Part shown: one piece after another, positions 16,901 through 25,796 of the stretch
How positions within the stretch are numbered: the stretch's first letter is position 1
Layout of the letters: every line of letters starts with the position of its first letter
Source of the DNA: an uncultured Collinsella sp.
GTDB taxonomy: Bacteria; Actinomycetota; Coriobacteriia; Coriobacteriales; Coriobacteriaceae
Length of the DNA stretch: 64,000 nucleotides
Direction: 5' to 3'
Assembly: GCA_959027945.1 (NCBI GenBank)
Contig: CAUFRO010000001.1
Coordinates: 124,001 to 188,000 of the forward strand
Translations under genes and position numbers: made by a program
The notes under the pieces: generated by a model
Database searches by the model: none
What the model was told of the DNA's origin: nothing
What the model saw: only the letters and a program-made list of their open reading frames with translations

Positions 16901-17571
16901 TTGCAGCGGCGCTGCATGCCGAGTCCGAGGACCGTGCTGCCGAGACGCACGTGCCCATGGACGAGGCCGGCGATGATGCGGAGTCGGATGGTTCCGAGAT
17001 GACGGATGCAGACGTGGCCGCCGTTGAGCCCGCCGGCAACCCCATGGCGCTGGGCTCGGCGTTCCATGCCGCCTGCCAGTGGCTGATCGAGATGGGTGCC
17101 GATGCGCTGCCCGCCGCGCGTGCCGATGCACTGGCGCGTCTGTGGTGCCTGACGCCGGAGCAGCGCGAACGCTTCGACGTTGCTCTGGACCGCTGGCTCA
17201 AGTCGGCCGTTCGTGCCGACCTGCTCGCGTGGCCGTGCGTTCGCGCCGAGGTGCCGTTCTTTTCGCTGGGCTGCGAGGGCGAGGACATCGCTCGCTACGG
17301 TGCATATGCCGAGGGCGCCATCGACGCTTTGGCGACGAACCCGGCCGATCCGTCACGCGCGCTGGTCATCGACTACAAGACGGGCGGCACGCCGGATGAG
17401 ACGCCGGAACAGTTGCAGGAGAAGCACGTCCTGCAGGCGCGCGTCTACGCTGATGTTCTACACAAGGCGGGCTTTGAGGCCGTGACCGTCAAGTTCGTCC
17501 GCGTGGAACAGGCCGATCCGACTCTCTTCGTCAATCCCGCCGAGCCCCAAGTAGTCACCTACAATCTCTAG
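13939..17571 (+). CDS. addA: AddA-like UvrD-family helicase-nuclease
   Basis: The 1210-residue motor and nuclease subunit for recombination repair. Visible superfamily I motifs are SAGAGSGKTFTLTRR (Walker A, about 24-38), ITFTKDAAAEIRDRV (Ia), MVMIDEFQDTD (Walker B), VGDAQQSIYRFRGA (motif III/IV), VRIMTVHASKGLEYPVV (motif V) and LYVAMTRARELV (motif VI). The C-terminal nuclease has GSAFHAACQW, GAIDAL and ALVIDYKTG, the PD-(D/E)XK core. The ribosome site AGGAGGG lies in the last codons of addB, so the pair is one operon. Acidic low-complexity stretches around residues 930-1030 look like linkers. Confidence 0.93.
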   Translation: MDLSTLMPQQLRIVKTLDRPLFVSAGAGSGKTFTLTRRIVYALSPESGPFVEHLDQVLAITFTKDAAAEIRDRVRRALIDEGMDEEALTVDDAWISTIHGMCSRILRAHALELGIDPEFTVLTDTDELMDQAVEHVLARATAPDAAPELAASLKALYAWYPMAGEGGPFGAGTTIKGLVRELLELSSQLPGGMDDVRVARGQADTSALADAYRAALGVSKAATEKAQMALDAIDAFEASGKTMADAARLMMSCTMPRASKAFPKEQVELLKAEAADAFINIALACGGPALDALVGLARSVEAEYRALKAGQSALDNNDLLRMAYEALRDYPAIRAAYEGRFKMVMIDEFQDTDQMQVDLIRYLTGAGERALCTVGDAQQSIYRFRGAEVEVFRRQERKVGSTAASETVATLDVPTGELVKLVRNFRSHDEVLRYVARVFDGDDGGLMQGFLDLEASDGRKDTLVADASRRQALFVAGGSTQERTQAKARAIAERFRALADAGQPQGGMVLLLGRMTNADVYAQAFRDQGLDCVIAGGSVFAQAAEVQTVRALVCALANPADTAQGLMPLLASPMFALGAQEFLALATKLDEQTGETSRRNIDVGIMSDSDVPGLQDLPLVTRAREVLRYALRRVGRDSFAAIARDVVNASGWFVRLAQRGPEGKAIAANVLKALDAVAEAEAEFGNSPRSIALAFDRFLAGKEAPGALNEEGDGAVRIMTVHASKGLEYPVVAVAECFGVRKSSGAAQMGRVEGGAQVVALPARFDGVKLADGTFVKGDDVKKQFEHAFKGKGTSLWLPPELMEDVCATGSPAEAFARLRNDDLQLSLEERARLLYVAMTRARELVILAMDAGVSRGKVTAPTFDVETDLTYDVLRRILPTDALDMPQLDSDCLTFDNSKPGDYELISLADFTFGEQAFEANASLDAEGRLVRGDAEPEGAGADARAAVPGPADPEPDAFELVYPQAVGVRMGICPYPARDSYSYSSIAAALHAESEDRAAETHVPMDEAGDDAESDGSEMTDADVAAVEPAGNPMALGSAFHAACQWLIEMGADALPAARADALARLWCLTPEQRERFDVALDRWLKSAVRADLLAWPCVRAEVPFFSLGCEGEDIARYGAYAEGAIDALATNPADPSRALVIDYKTGGTPDETPEQLQEKHVLQARVYADVLHKAGFEAVTVKFVRVEQADPTLFVNPAEPQVVTYNL

Positions 17572-17583
17572 CCCTCAGATAAC

Positions 17584-17646
17584 TTGCGGTGGAATAGTTC
17601 CTGTATTGCGGCCCAGATGGCCCAAGCGGGAACTATTTCACCGCAA
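17584..17646. repeat. inverted repeat, second TTGCGGTGAAATAG-family copy
   Basis: The arms 17584-17601 and 17629-17646 are 18 bases long with one mismatch. The core TTGCGGTG(A/G)AATAG is shared with the copy at 6500-6570, but the inner sequence differs. It sits between addA and dnaE. Confidence 0.72.
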
Positions 17647-17747
17647 CTGCAAGAGGAGCCGTGTGGGTTTGGCTAGGTTCGGGTGCTGTCCGTGCCGTGG
17701 GGTAAAATCGTTCAGTCAGAACACGAACCCGCATCGGAGCTCATCAC

Positions 17748-20700
17748 ATGGCATTCGTCCATCTGCACAATCACACTGTTTTCTCCATGCTCGACGGCGC
17801 AACCCGTATCCAGGATATGGTCAACCGCGCCGTTGAGCTGGGCATGCCCGCCGTCGCCATTACCGACCATGGCTACATGTACGGCGTGCCCGACCTGGCG
17901 CTGGCCTGCGACGCCGTCAACCACAACACGCCCGAGTACAAAACCTGGAGTCACGACAAGGCCTTCTTAGAAAAGGACCGCCGCGACGAGCTGGTGGAGC
18001 CCGATCCCGAGGAAAACCCCCGCGAGCATGCCCAGTATGTGAAGGACATGGCCATGTGGGACGAGAAGGGCAACATCGACGAGCTCAAGCCGCCCCTGGT
18101 CATCAAGCCCATCTTTGGGTGCGAGGTCTACTTTACGCCGGACGAGACGCTCGCCCGCGACCATAAGCCCGAGCTCTACCACATGATCCTTCTGGCCAAG
18201 GACCAGGAGGGCTACGTCAACCTGATGCAGACGGTCTCCGAGGCCGCCGTGCAGGGCTTTTACTACAAGCCGCGCGTGACGCTCGACAACCTGCGCCGTC
18301 ATGCCAAGGGCATGATCTGCACCAGCGCCTGTATCGCGGGCATTATTCCCAAGTACATCGACCGCGGTGACATGGAGGGCGCCATCAAGTGGGCCGAGAC
18401 CTTCCGCGACACCTTCGACCCCGGCGACTTCTACATCGAGATCCAGGAACACGGCATTACCACCGATAACGGCCTGACCGACGAGCAGATGGACCGCACG
18501 CTCATCGATATCGCCAAACAGGTGGGCGTCAAGGTCATCGCCACCAACGACTTCCACTACCTGCGCCGCGAGGACGCTCCCGTGCAGGACGTCATCATGT
18601 GCATTGGCATGAACGCCAAAGTCGACGACCCCAACCGCATGCGTATGACCGGCTCGGAGTTTTACATGAAGACCGAGGAGGAGATGCGGGCGATGTTCCC
18701 GTATTGCCCCGAGGCCTGCGACAACACGCTCGAGATCGCCGACAAGTGCTACGTGGAGCTCGACTGGGACTCCATCATCCTGCCGCGCTTCCCGTTGCTC
18801 GATCCCGGCGAGACGCACGAGAGCCAGTTCCGCCGCGAGTGCGAGAAGGGCCTGCGCCAGCACTACGGTGACGACTGGGCCACGCGCGAGATCGGCGGAG
18901 TCAACATCAAAGAGCGCTTTGAGTACGAATACAAGGTCATCTGCGACAAGGGCTTTGCCGCCTACTTCCTCATCGTTGCCGAGTACGTGCAATGGGCCAA
19001 GGACAACGGCATCGGCGTCGGCCCCGGCCGTGGTTCTGCCGCCGGCGCTATCGTCGCCTACGCCATGAACATCACCGCGTTCGACCCGCTCGAGAACGGC
19101 CTGATGTTTGAGAGGTTCCTCTCCCCGCAGCGTACCGAGATGCCCGATATCGATATGGACTTCGACGATGAGCGGCGCCTCGAGGTCGTGGAGCACGTTC
19201 GCCAGCTCTACGGCCCCGAGAAGGTCACCCACGTCATCACCTACTCGACCATCAAGGCCAAGCAGGCCATCAATGATGCCGCGCGCGTCCTGGACTACCC
19301 GGTCTACATGGGCCAGCGCCTGTCCAAGATGGTCTCGAGCGACCCCAAGGTCAAGCTCAAGCAGGTGCTCGACAAACAACCCGGCAAAGAAGATCTGTTT
19401 AACCCCGATTTTGCCGAGGCCTATAAAAAGGACGACGACGCTCGCCGCATCATCGACACGGCGCTCTCGATCGAGGGCCTCACCCGTGGCGAGGGCGTGC
19501 ACGCGTGCGCCGTTCTGATCTGCCGTGACCCCGTCAACGAACACGTGCCCACCAAGCTCGACACCAAGGGCGGCGTCGAGATTACCCAGTACGAGGGCCA
19601 TACCGTTGCCGACATGGGCTTGCTCAAGATGGACTTCTTGGGCCTGCGCACGCTGACGGTTATCTCCAAGGCCAAGGCAAACATCAAAAAGAACTTCGGC
19701 ATCGACATCAAAGAGGAAGAGATCCCCTTTGACGATCCCGAGATCTTTAAGCTCATGGGCTCCGGTCATACCGCCGGCGTCTTCCAGGTCGAGTCCGCCG
19801 GCATGACGGCCACGATCAAGAACATGAAGCCCACCGAGTACAAGCACGTCGTGGCATTGATCGCCCTGTACCGCCCGGGCCCGCTGGGCGCCGGCATGGT
19901 CTCGTCCTACATCAACCGTATGAACGGCAAGGAGCCGGCCGTCTCCTACGACGACCGTCTGGACGACATCCTGGGTGAAACCTACGGCACCATGGTCTAC
20001 CAGGAGCAGGTTATGCTCATCTCCGTCGAGATGTGCGGCTTCTCCAAGGGCGAATCGGACTCGCGTATCCGTAAGCCCGTGGCTAAGAAAAAGATTAAGC
20101 TGCTCACGTCGACGGTGCTCCACTGGGAGGATGGCTCGGACGAGACCACCTACGACCACTGGATGAACGGCGCTATCAAGAACAACTACACGCGCGAGGT
20201 CGCCCAGAAGATTTGGGACGATGTTCTCGAGTTCGCGTCCTACGCCTTCAACAAGTCGCACTCCGCCGGCTACGCCATCCTGGTTATGCAGACGGCATGG
20301 CTCAAGGCGCACTATCCGCACGAGTACATGGCGGCCGTTCTGACGTCCTACACGGGCAAGACCGACAAGATCGTGCACTACGTCTCGGCATGCCGTCACG
20401 ACGGCATCCCCGTGCTTTCGCCAGATGTCAACGAGTCCGGCACCGAGTTCACGGCTACCAAGGAAGGCGTGCGCTTTGGTCTGGCCGGCATCCGCGGCGT
20501 GGGCACCGGCGTGGCGCAGGCGATTATCGCCGAGCGCGAGGCGGGCGGCCCGTTTAAGACGCTGCACGACTTTGTCGAGCGCGTGGACTCGAGCCAGGCC
20601 AACCGCCGCGTGATCGAATCGCTGATCAAGGCAGGTGCCTTCGACTCCACGGGCTATCCGCGCCGCCAGATGATGCACTTTGTGGACAAGAACAACCCCG

Positions 20701-21551
20701 AGAACATCATCGACGCCGCGATAAAGCGCCAGAAGGACCGCGCGAGCGGCCAGACCTCGTTCTTCGACATGTTTGGTGATGTTGAGGGCTCGGGTTTCGA
20801 GGTCAGCGTGCCCGATCCGGACGGCCAGGAATGGGACCGCCACCTTAAGCTGAGCCAGGAGAAAGAGGTTCTGGGCATCTATGTCTCGGACCACCCACTG
20901 CGCCCGTTTGAGTATGCGCTCAGCAAAGCGCGCGACTTCTCGTTCTCGCAGATCGACACCGGCTACGAAGTTCAGAATCCTACGGGCGGCACCATCAACC
21001 AGGAGATTCCCGAGGGCAAAGCGCTGTGGTGGGCCGGCATGGTCTCGAGCGTGTCCAAGCGCGTGACCAAAAACGGCGACCCCATGGGCATCGTGCAGCT
21101 CGAGGACATGGAAGGCGAGGCCACCGTCGTCGTGTTCCCCAAGACCTATAAAGAGGCCGAGGGGTACCTGTACGGCGAGGTCGATCCCGAGACCGGTGCG
21201 CAGCTGTCCGACGCCTTTGTGCGCATCAAGGGCAAACTCGAGCGCTCTGACCGCGGCGACCAGATCATCGCGCAGGAGATCGTGCCGCTTGAGCTCAACG
21301 AGGAGAACAACAAGCCCAAGGTCTTTGAGGTCATGGTGCCCAACAGCCGCTTTAGCCAGGGCAATATGGCGCGCCTGGCCACGGTGCTCACCACCAACCC
21401 GGGCGGCGACCGCGTGGAGATCTTTATTGAGCAAGTCGACGGGCGCGTGCTGCGTGCTGAGGTGCCGGCCAAGGTCAATGCACGCTCGATTCCGCTGCTG
21501 GCAGAGGCAAAGGCCATCGTGGGTAATCAAGGCCGCGTGACGGTGATCTAA
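17748..21551 (+). CDS. dnaE: DNA polymerase III subunit alpha
   Basis: The 1267-residue replicative polymerase of the C family. The N-terminal PHP domain begins FVHLHNHTVFSMLDG with further metal residues in AITDHGYMYG. The catalytic aspartates are in PDIDMDFDDERR (about residue 465) after the GVGPGRGSAAGAIVAY loop. AFNKSHSAGYAI marks the finger region. A helix-hairpin-helix (GIRGVGTGVAQAI) and an OB fold (VSSVSKRVTKNGDPMGIVQLEDMEG) follow. The length is slightly greater than the usual 1150-1180, partly from an insert of charged sequence near residues 75-120 in the PHP domain. It is flanked by palindromic repeats on both sides and seems monocistronic. Confidence 0.96.
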   Translation: MAFVHLHNHTVFSMLDGATRIQDMVNRAVELGMPAVAITDHGYMYGVPDLALACDAVNHNTPEYKTWSHDKAFLEKDRRDELVEPDPEENPREHAQYVKDMAMWDEKGNIDELKPPLVIKPIFGCEVYFTPDETLARDHKPELYHMILLAKDQEGYVNLMQTVSEAAVQGFYYKPRVTLDNLRRHAKGMICTSACIAGIIPKYIDRGDMEGAIKWAETFRDTFDPGDFYIEIQEHGITTDNGLTDEQMDRTLIDIAKQVGVKVIATNDFHYLRREDAPVQDVIMCIGMNAKVDDPNRMRMTGSEFYMKTEEEMRAMFPYCPEACDNTLEIADKCYVELDWDSIILPRFPLLDPGETHESQFRRECEKGLRQHYGDDWATREIGGVNIKERFEYEYKVICDKGFAAYFLIVAEYVQWAKDNGIGVGPGRGSAAGAIVAYAMNITAFDPLENGLMFERFLSPQRTEMPDIDMDFDDERRLEVVEHVRQLYGPEKVTHVITYSTIKAKQAINDAARVLDYPVYMGQRLSKMVSSDPKVKLKQVLDKQPGKEDLFNPDFAEAYKKDDDARRIIDTALSIEGLTRGEGVHACAVLICRDPVNEHVPTKLDTKGGVEITQYEGHTVADMGLLKMDFLGLRTLTVISKAKANIKKNFGIDIKEEEIPFDDPEIFKLMGSGHTAGVFQVESAGMTATIKNMKPTEYKHVVALIALYRPGPLGAGMVSSYINRMNGKEPAVSYDDRLDDILGETYGTMVYQEQVMLISVEMCGFSKGESDSRIRKPVAKKKIKLLTSTVLHWEDGSDETTYDHWMNGAIKNNYTREVAQKIWDDVLEFASYAFNKSHSAGYAILVMQTAWLKAHYPHEYMAAVLTSYTGKTDKIVHYVSACRHDGIPVLSPDVNESGTEFTATKEGVRFGLAGIRGVGTGVAQAIIAEREAGGPFKTLHDFVERVDSSQANRRVIESLIKAGAFDSTGYPRRQMMHFVDKNNPENIIDAAIKRQKDRASGQTSFFDMFGDVEGSGFEVSVPDPDGQEWDRHLKLSQEKEVLGIYVSDHPLRPFEYALSKARDFSFSQIDTGYEVQNPTGGTINQEIPEGKALWWAGMVSSVSKRVTKNGDPMGIVQLEDMEGEATVVVFPKTYKEAEGYLYGEVDPETGAQLSDAFVRIKGKLERSDRGDQIIAQEIVPLELNEENNKPKVFEVMVPNSRFSQGNMARLATVLTTNPGGDRVEIFIEQVDGRVLRAEVPAKVNARSIPLLAEAKAIVGNQGRVTVI

Positions 21552-21552
21552 G

Positions 21553-21661
21553 ATGATTTTTCTGGGACGGGGATTAAAAAATCATTTTGGGTGACGCGCG
21601 GCGGAAGACCAGTTTTTCTGGGATGGGAATGATTTTCTCATCCCCGTCCCAGAAAAATCAT
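21553..21661. repeat. compound inverted repeat (GGGACGGGG family)
   Basis: Perfect 22-base arms at 21553-21574 and 21640-21661 (ATGATTTTTCTGGGACGGGG and complement). Inside, a second hairpin forms from a degenerate copy of the arm (21613-21630) with the right arm, and the left arm can also pair locally with AAAAAATCAT. The element fills the dnaE-helicase gap. Confidence 0.75.
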
Positions 21662-21686
21662 TTGGCATGTGAGATTGGAGGAAGTG

Positions 21687-24600
21687 ATGGCGCAGGGGAC
21701 GTTTGTGCAGGCGCTCCGGAAAGAGGCGGCGCTGAGCGGCACCTTTATGAAGGGGCGTTCGCTCATGCTCAACGGTGCCGTGCTGTCGATCGAGGACAGC
21801 GGCTCGCGCTTCTCCAAAAACGTGACGGTTGAGGGCTCGGTGCGCGGTTCGCGCGGCGACCTGTACAAGACGCACGTGGCGCTCGACATGGACGAGCACG
21901 AGGTGATCGACTACGACTGCGATTGCCCCGCTGCCTATCGCTACCCCGGCATGTGCAAGCACGCTATTGCCACGGCTCTGGCGTATTTGGATGCCAGCGG
22001 CGCCGAGCCCGTCGAAGGTTTGCGCACGCCGGTCCGCACGTTTACGGCGCAGCCGAAACAGCCCGCGCGCACCGCGCCCAAAGCGCCGGCCGTCAATCCC
22101 AACTTTCCCTTTCCGGCGCCCGTCCCCACGAGTCCCAGCCTCATGGCGGCGCTCTCCGATCTTTCGGACGCGCGCATGGATGAGCTGGCGAGCATGCGCC
22201 GCAAGCTCGCCGACAGTGTGGATCCCGATGCCCCCAAGGCGGTGTTGGAGCCCTCGCTGGTGCCGTATTACAATCCACTGTTTGCCGACCGCTTTAGCTG
22301 GGCGCTCGAGCTTCGCATTCGCTGTGGATCGGTCTCCTACGTGGTCAAGGACATCGACGGCATGGCCGATGCCTACGTGCGCGGCGGCACCTTCTCGTAC
22401 GGCAAGAAGCTCACGTTTGTCCATACGCCCGAAGCCTTCGAAGACGTGTCGACAAAGCTGCTCAACCTTGTCGTGACGACAGTTGCCTATCTCGATGACA
22501 TCACAAGCTCGCGTTCGGCGTCGTACGACTTTGCCCGCAGTGGTTTTGTCGCCGAGCGTCAGTTGCCGCTGTCCGAGCATAGCATCGTATATGTGCTGGA
22601 CCTGCTGCGCGGCCAGACCATCTCCTTTGAGCCCGCCTGGTCGCGGGGGACGACGACGCATCGCACCTATGACGTGGCGGTTGAGGTGCCTCCGGAAGGG
22701 GAAGACGAGGCTCTGTGTAAGCGCCCACCGCTCCTTGCCGCCAAAATTGCGCCGGCGGCTGGTGGCAGCTACGATCTGCGCCTGCCGGCCGATGCATACT
22801 GCTTTGCTTCGGGCGACGTTGCCTATCTGGTCGACACCCGCCGTGCGCGCCGCGCCGATGTGGCGTTTTCCCAGCATGCGGCGCCGTTCCTATCGCGCTT
22901 GCTGCCCTGTCGCACGCCGGTCCATATCGCTGTCGACCAGGTGGGGGAGTTCTGTCGTATGGCGCTGCCCATTTTGCGCGACTACACCGACCTTACCGCG
23001 CCCGCTGCGCTCGATACCGTGGCGCCCGAGCCGAGCTTTGCCATGGCAATCGGTGTCGACGACGGGCTCGTGACCTGCAAGATTACGGTTTCCTACGGCG
23101 ACTGGTCGGCAGATCTCTTTAGCCTGGGTGCTCCGGGAAGCCCCTTCGAAGAACAGCGCCCGGGCGTGCCGCCGCGCGACGAGATAGCAGAGTTTCGCGT
23201 TATGGACACGGCGGCCCTGTATTTCGACTTTTACGAGGGCGGCCTGGCGTTTGAGGAGCGCGACGACGAGAGCTTGTTCCGCCTGCTGACCGAGGGCCTG
23301 TCCGCCCTGTCCGAGCTGGGCGAGGTCATGCTCAGCGACCGCCTACGCCAGATCTCGGTGCGCCCTGCGCCCAAGCTTTCGGTGCGTGCCACCGTCAAGA
23401 GCAACCTGCTCGATGTTGAACTGGGCGCGAGCGGTCTTTCGGCGGCAGATCTTGCCATCTACCTCGACTCCTACAAGCGTCACCAGACGTTTGCGCGTCT
23501 CACGTCCGGCGACATCATTCGCCTGGACGAGGGCGCCCGGGCCGCGTTTGGCCTTGCCGAGGACCTGGGTGTCGATGCTGTCGACCTGCTCGACGGCGTG
23601 TCGCTCCCCGCGTCGAGTACCCTGTTCGTCGACAGCATGCTTGCGCGCACGCCGGCGCTTGAGGCCGATCGCGACGCTGCGTTCCGCCGTACCGTCGAGC
23701 GCCTGGACACGCTCGGCAAGATGGACTTTACGGTACCCGCCTCGCTCAAGGCCACGCTGCGTGGCTACCAGGCCGACGGCTACCAGTGGCTCGGCTCGCT
23801 TGAGCATCTGGGCCTCGGCGGTATCTTGGCCGACGATATGGGCCTGGGCAAAACGCTCCAGATGATCGCGCATATCCTGGCGCGCGTGGAAGCGGGGGAC
23901 ATTAAGCCCACGCTTGTGGTGTGCCCTGCGTCGCTTGTGTACAACTGGACCGCCGAGCTGGAGCGCTTTGCCCCGTCGCTCGATGTGTGCGCCATCGTGG
24001 GCGCCAAGGCGCAGCGTCGCGTACAGATTGCCGGCGTGGCCGAGCATAACGTGGTCGTGACGTCGTATGACCTTATGCGGCGCGATATCGACGAGTACGT
24101 CGAGCAGGACTTTGCCCGTGTGGTGCTCGATGAGGCCCAGTACATTAAAAACCCGCTCACCCAGGTGGCGCGCGCCGCAAAGCGCTTGCCTGCCGGCGTG
24201 CGCTTTGCCCTGACGGGCACGCCCATCGAAAACCGCTTGTCCGAGCTCTGGAGCATCTTCGACTTTTTGATGCCGGGCCTGCTGGGTACGCGTGAATCGT
24301 TTGCAAAGCGCTTCGAAAGCCCGGTCGAGCATGCCGAGGGCGACAGTGCCGCCCGCCTGCAAGCACTCGTGTCGCCGTTTGTGCTTCGCCGTGTCAAGGA
24401 AGACGTGGTGGCCGATCTGCCCGAAAAGATCGAGGACACTGTCATGGCGCAGCTTACCGGCGAGCAGCGCAAGCTCTACCTGGCAAATCAGGACCGCATC
24501 GCCCAGCAGGTGCAGCACCGCGAGGCATCCGAGTTTAAGAAAGACAAGCTCAAGGTGCTTGCCGAGCTCACCAAGCTGCGCCAGATCTGCTGCGACCCGC

Positions 24601-25151
24601 GTCTACACTACGAGGATTACAAGGCAGGGAGCGCCAAACTCGATACGTGCATGGAGCTCGTGCACGGCGCACTCGACGGCGGGCATCGCATCCTGTTGTT
24701 CAGCCAGTTTACGGGTATGCTCGATATTATCGGTAAGCGCTTGGCCAAGGAGGACATCGCCTTCTTTAAGCTCACAGGCGCTTCGTCTAAGGAGAGCCGC
24801 GCCAAGATGGTCGCACAGTTCCAGGCGGGCGAGGTGCCGGTCTTTTTGATCTCGCTCAAGGCGGGCGGCGTGGGCCTTAACCTGACGGCGGCCGACGTGG
24901 TCATCCACTACGACCCGTGGTGGAACGTGGCGGCGCAGGACCAAGCGACTGACCGCGCGCATCGTATTGGCCAGCAACATACCGTGACTGTGTACAAGCT
25001 CATCGCCAAGGACACGATCGAGGAGCGCATTATGCAGATGCAGGAGTCCAAGCGCGACCTGGTCAACAGCGTGCTCGGCGGCGACGGCATCTCGTCGGCA
25101 CTGTTCACGCGCGAGGATGTTCTGGCGCTGCTCGGCGGCGACGGGCGCTAG
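21687..25151 (+). CDS. SWIM zinc finger and SNF2-type DEAD/DEAH helicase
   Basis: This 1154-residue protein combines a SWIM zinc finger near residues 75-95 (CDCPAAYRYPGMCKH), a middle domain of unknown type, and a full SNF2/RapA-like ATPase. ADDMGLGKTLQMI (about 715) is Walker A, VVLDEAQYIKNP (about 812) is Walker B, and LTGTPIENRLSELWSIFDFL follows. The second RecA lobe ends with GGVGLNLTAADVVIHYDPWWN and QATDRAHRIGQ. Such bacterial Snf2 proteins act on nucleoprotein complexes, possibly RNA polymerase, but the substrate is unknown. I start at ATG 21687 because GGAGG is well spaced for it; a GTG six codons earlier lacks a site. Confidence 0.9.
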   Translation: MAQGTFVQALRKEAALSGTFMKGRSLMLNGAVLSIEDSGSRFSKNVTVEGSVRGSRGDLYKTHVALDMDEHEVIDYDCDCPAAYRYPGMCKHAIATALAYLDASGAEPVEGLRTPVRTFTAQPKQPARTAPKAPAVNPNFPFPAPVPTSPSLMAALSDLSDARMDELASMRRKLADSVDPDAPKAVLEPSLVPYYNPLFADRFSWALELRIRCGSVSYVVKDIDGMADAYVRGGTFSYGKKLTFVHTPEAFEDVSTKLLNLVVTTVAYLDDITSSRSASYDFARSGFVAERQLPLSEHSIVYVLDLLRGQTISFEPAWSRGTTTHRTYDVAVEVPPEGEDEALCKRPPLLAAKIAPAAGGSYDLRLPADAYCFASGDVAYLVDTRRARRADVAFSQHAAPFLSRLLPCRTPVHIAVDQVGEFCRMALPILRDYTDLTAPAALDTVAPEPSFAMAIGVDDGLVTCKITVSYGDWSADLFSLGAPGSPFEEQRPGVPPRDEIAEFRVMDTAALYFDFYEGGLAFEERDDESLFRLLTEGLSALSELGEVMLSDRLRQISVRPAPKLSVRATVKSNLLDVELGASGLSAADLAIYLDSYKRHQTFARLTSGDIIRLDEGARAAFGLAEDLGVDAVDLLDGVSLPASSTLFVDSMLARTPALEADRDAAFRRTVERLDTLGKMDFTVPASLKATLRGYQADGYQWLGSLEHLGLGGILADDMGLGKTLQMIAHILARVEAGDIKPTLVVCPASLVYNWTAELERFAPSLDVCAIVGAKAQRRVQIAGVAEHNVVVTSYDLMRRDIDEYVEQDFARVVLDEAQYIKNPLTQVARAAKRLPAGVRFALTGTPIENRLSELWSIFDFLMPGLLGTRESFAKRFESPVEHAEGDSAARLQALVSPFVLRRVKEDVVADLPEKIEDTVMAQLTGEQRKLYLANQDRIAQQVQHREASEFKKDKLKVLAELTKLRQICCDPRLHYEDYKAGSAKLDTCMELVHGALDGGHRILLFSQFTGMLDIIGKRLAKEDIAFFKLTGASSKESRAKMVAQFQAGEVPVFLISLKAGGVGLNLTAADVVIHYDPWWNVAAQDQATDRAHRIGQQHTVTVYKLIAKDTIEERIMQMQESKRDLVNSVLGGDGISSALFTREDVLALLGGDGR

Positions 25152-25316
25152 CCGCGCGCGGGGTGGGACTGCTGGAGCGGGCAGGACGGTCGACGCATTT
25201 TGGCCCGACCGCTTGCCTGATCCGTTATGTGTTCATTTGCAATGCCGTGGATGGTTTGTCTGCCTTTGGGCATAAGAACCATCAAGAACATTGGCACATC
25301 AGCAAAGGAGAACATC

Positions 25317-25679
25317 ATGGCGAAATTCTTTAGGGACCCCGACGGCAAGCTCATCGCCGCCCTTAGCGACGACGTTGCGACCCCTGCCGGTTGCACGGAA
25401 CTGACCGCAAACACTGAGGATGCGGCGCACGAGAAGCACGTGCCTGTTGTCGAGACCGAGCGCGACGGTCACGTGATTCGCGCACGCGTTGGCTCGGTCG
25501 AGCACCCCAGCCTGCCCGAGCACTACATTGAGTGGATCGCCCTTGAGGCCGAGGGCCGCTTAGAGGTCCATTACCTTGAGCCCGGCATGAAACCCGCGAC
25601 GTTTTTCGCGGGCGGCTCCAAGACCGGTACCGTCTATGCCTACTGCAACCTGCACGGGCTGTGGTCCGCGACATTCTAG
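25317..25679 (+). CDS. superoxide reductase (desulfoferrodoxin family, class III-like)
   Basis: A 120-residue non-heme iron protein that reduces superoxide to peroxide. The active-site ligands are all present: H41 (EKHVPVVE), H63 and H69 (HPSLPEHYIEWI), C110 and H113 (CNLHGLW), with K40 as the usual catalytic lysine. The N-terminal 35 residues align with the desulforedoxin domain of class I enzymes but have lost its four cysteines (only C26 remains). This matches class III enzymes as known from Treponema. AAGGAGAAC precedes ATG 25317. It would protect this anaerobe from oxygen. A terminator follows. Confidence 0.92.
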   Translation: MAKFFRDPDGKLIAALSDDVATPAGCTELTANTEDAAHEKHVPVVETERDGHVIRARVGSVEHPSLPEHYIEWIALEAEGRLEVHYLEPGMKPATFFAGGSKTGTVYAYCNLHGLWSATF

Positions 25680-25725
25680 GAGCGCGCCCCCGCTCGGGGT
25701 ATCATAGCTAGCATATGCACATGCA

Positions 25726-25757
25726 AGCGCCGGCTGCATTATGCGGCCGGCGCTTTT
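25726..25757 (+). terminator. intrinsic terminator of the superoxide reductase gene
   Basis: A 9-bp GC stem (25726-25734 with 25746-25754), extended by partial inner pairing, followed by TTTA. Confidence 0.7.
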
Positions 25758-25796
25758 ACTACGATTTCGATGGTTTACGACGGAAAGGGCTGGGCC

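Noticed and set aside
17967..21530. A very long open frame antisense to dnaE (about 1187 codons), and similar ones antisense to addB/addA (12571-15564) and the DUF4430 gene (50054-52294)
   Set aside because: High GC at third positions creates long antisense frames. They lack ribosome sites and give biased, low-complexity protein, while the sense frames are clear families.
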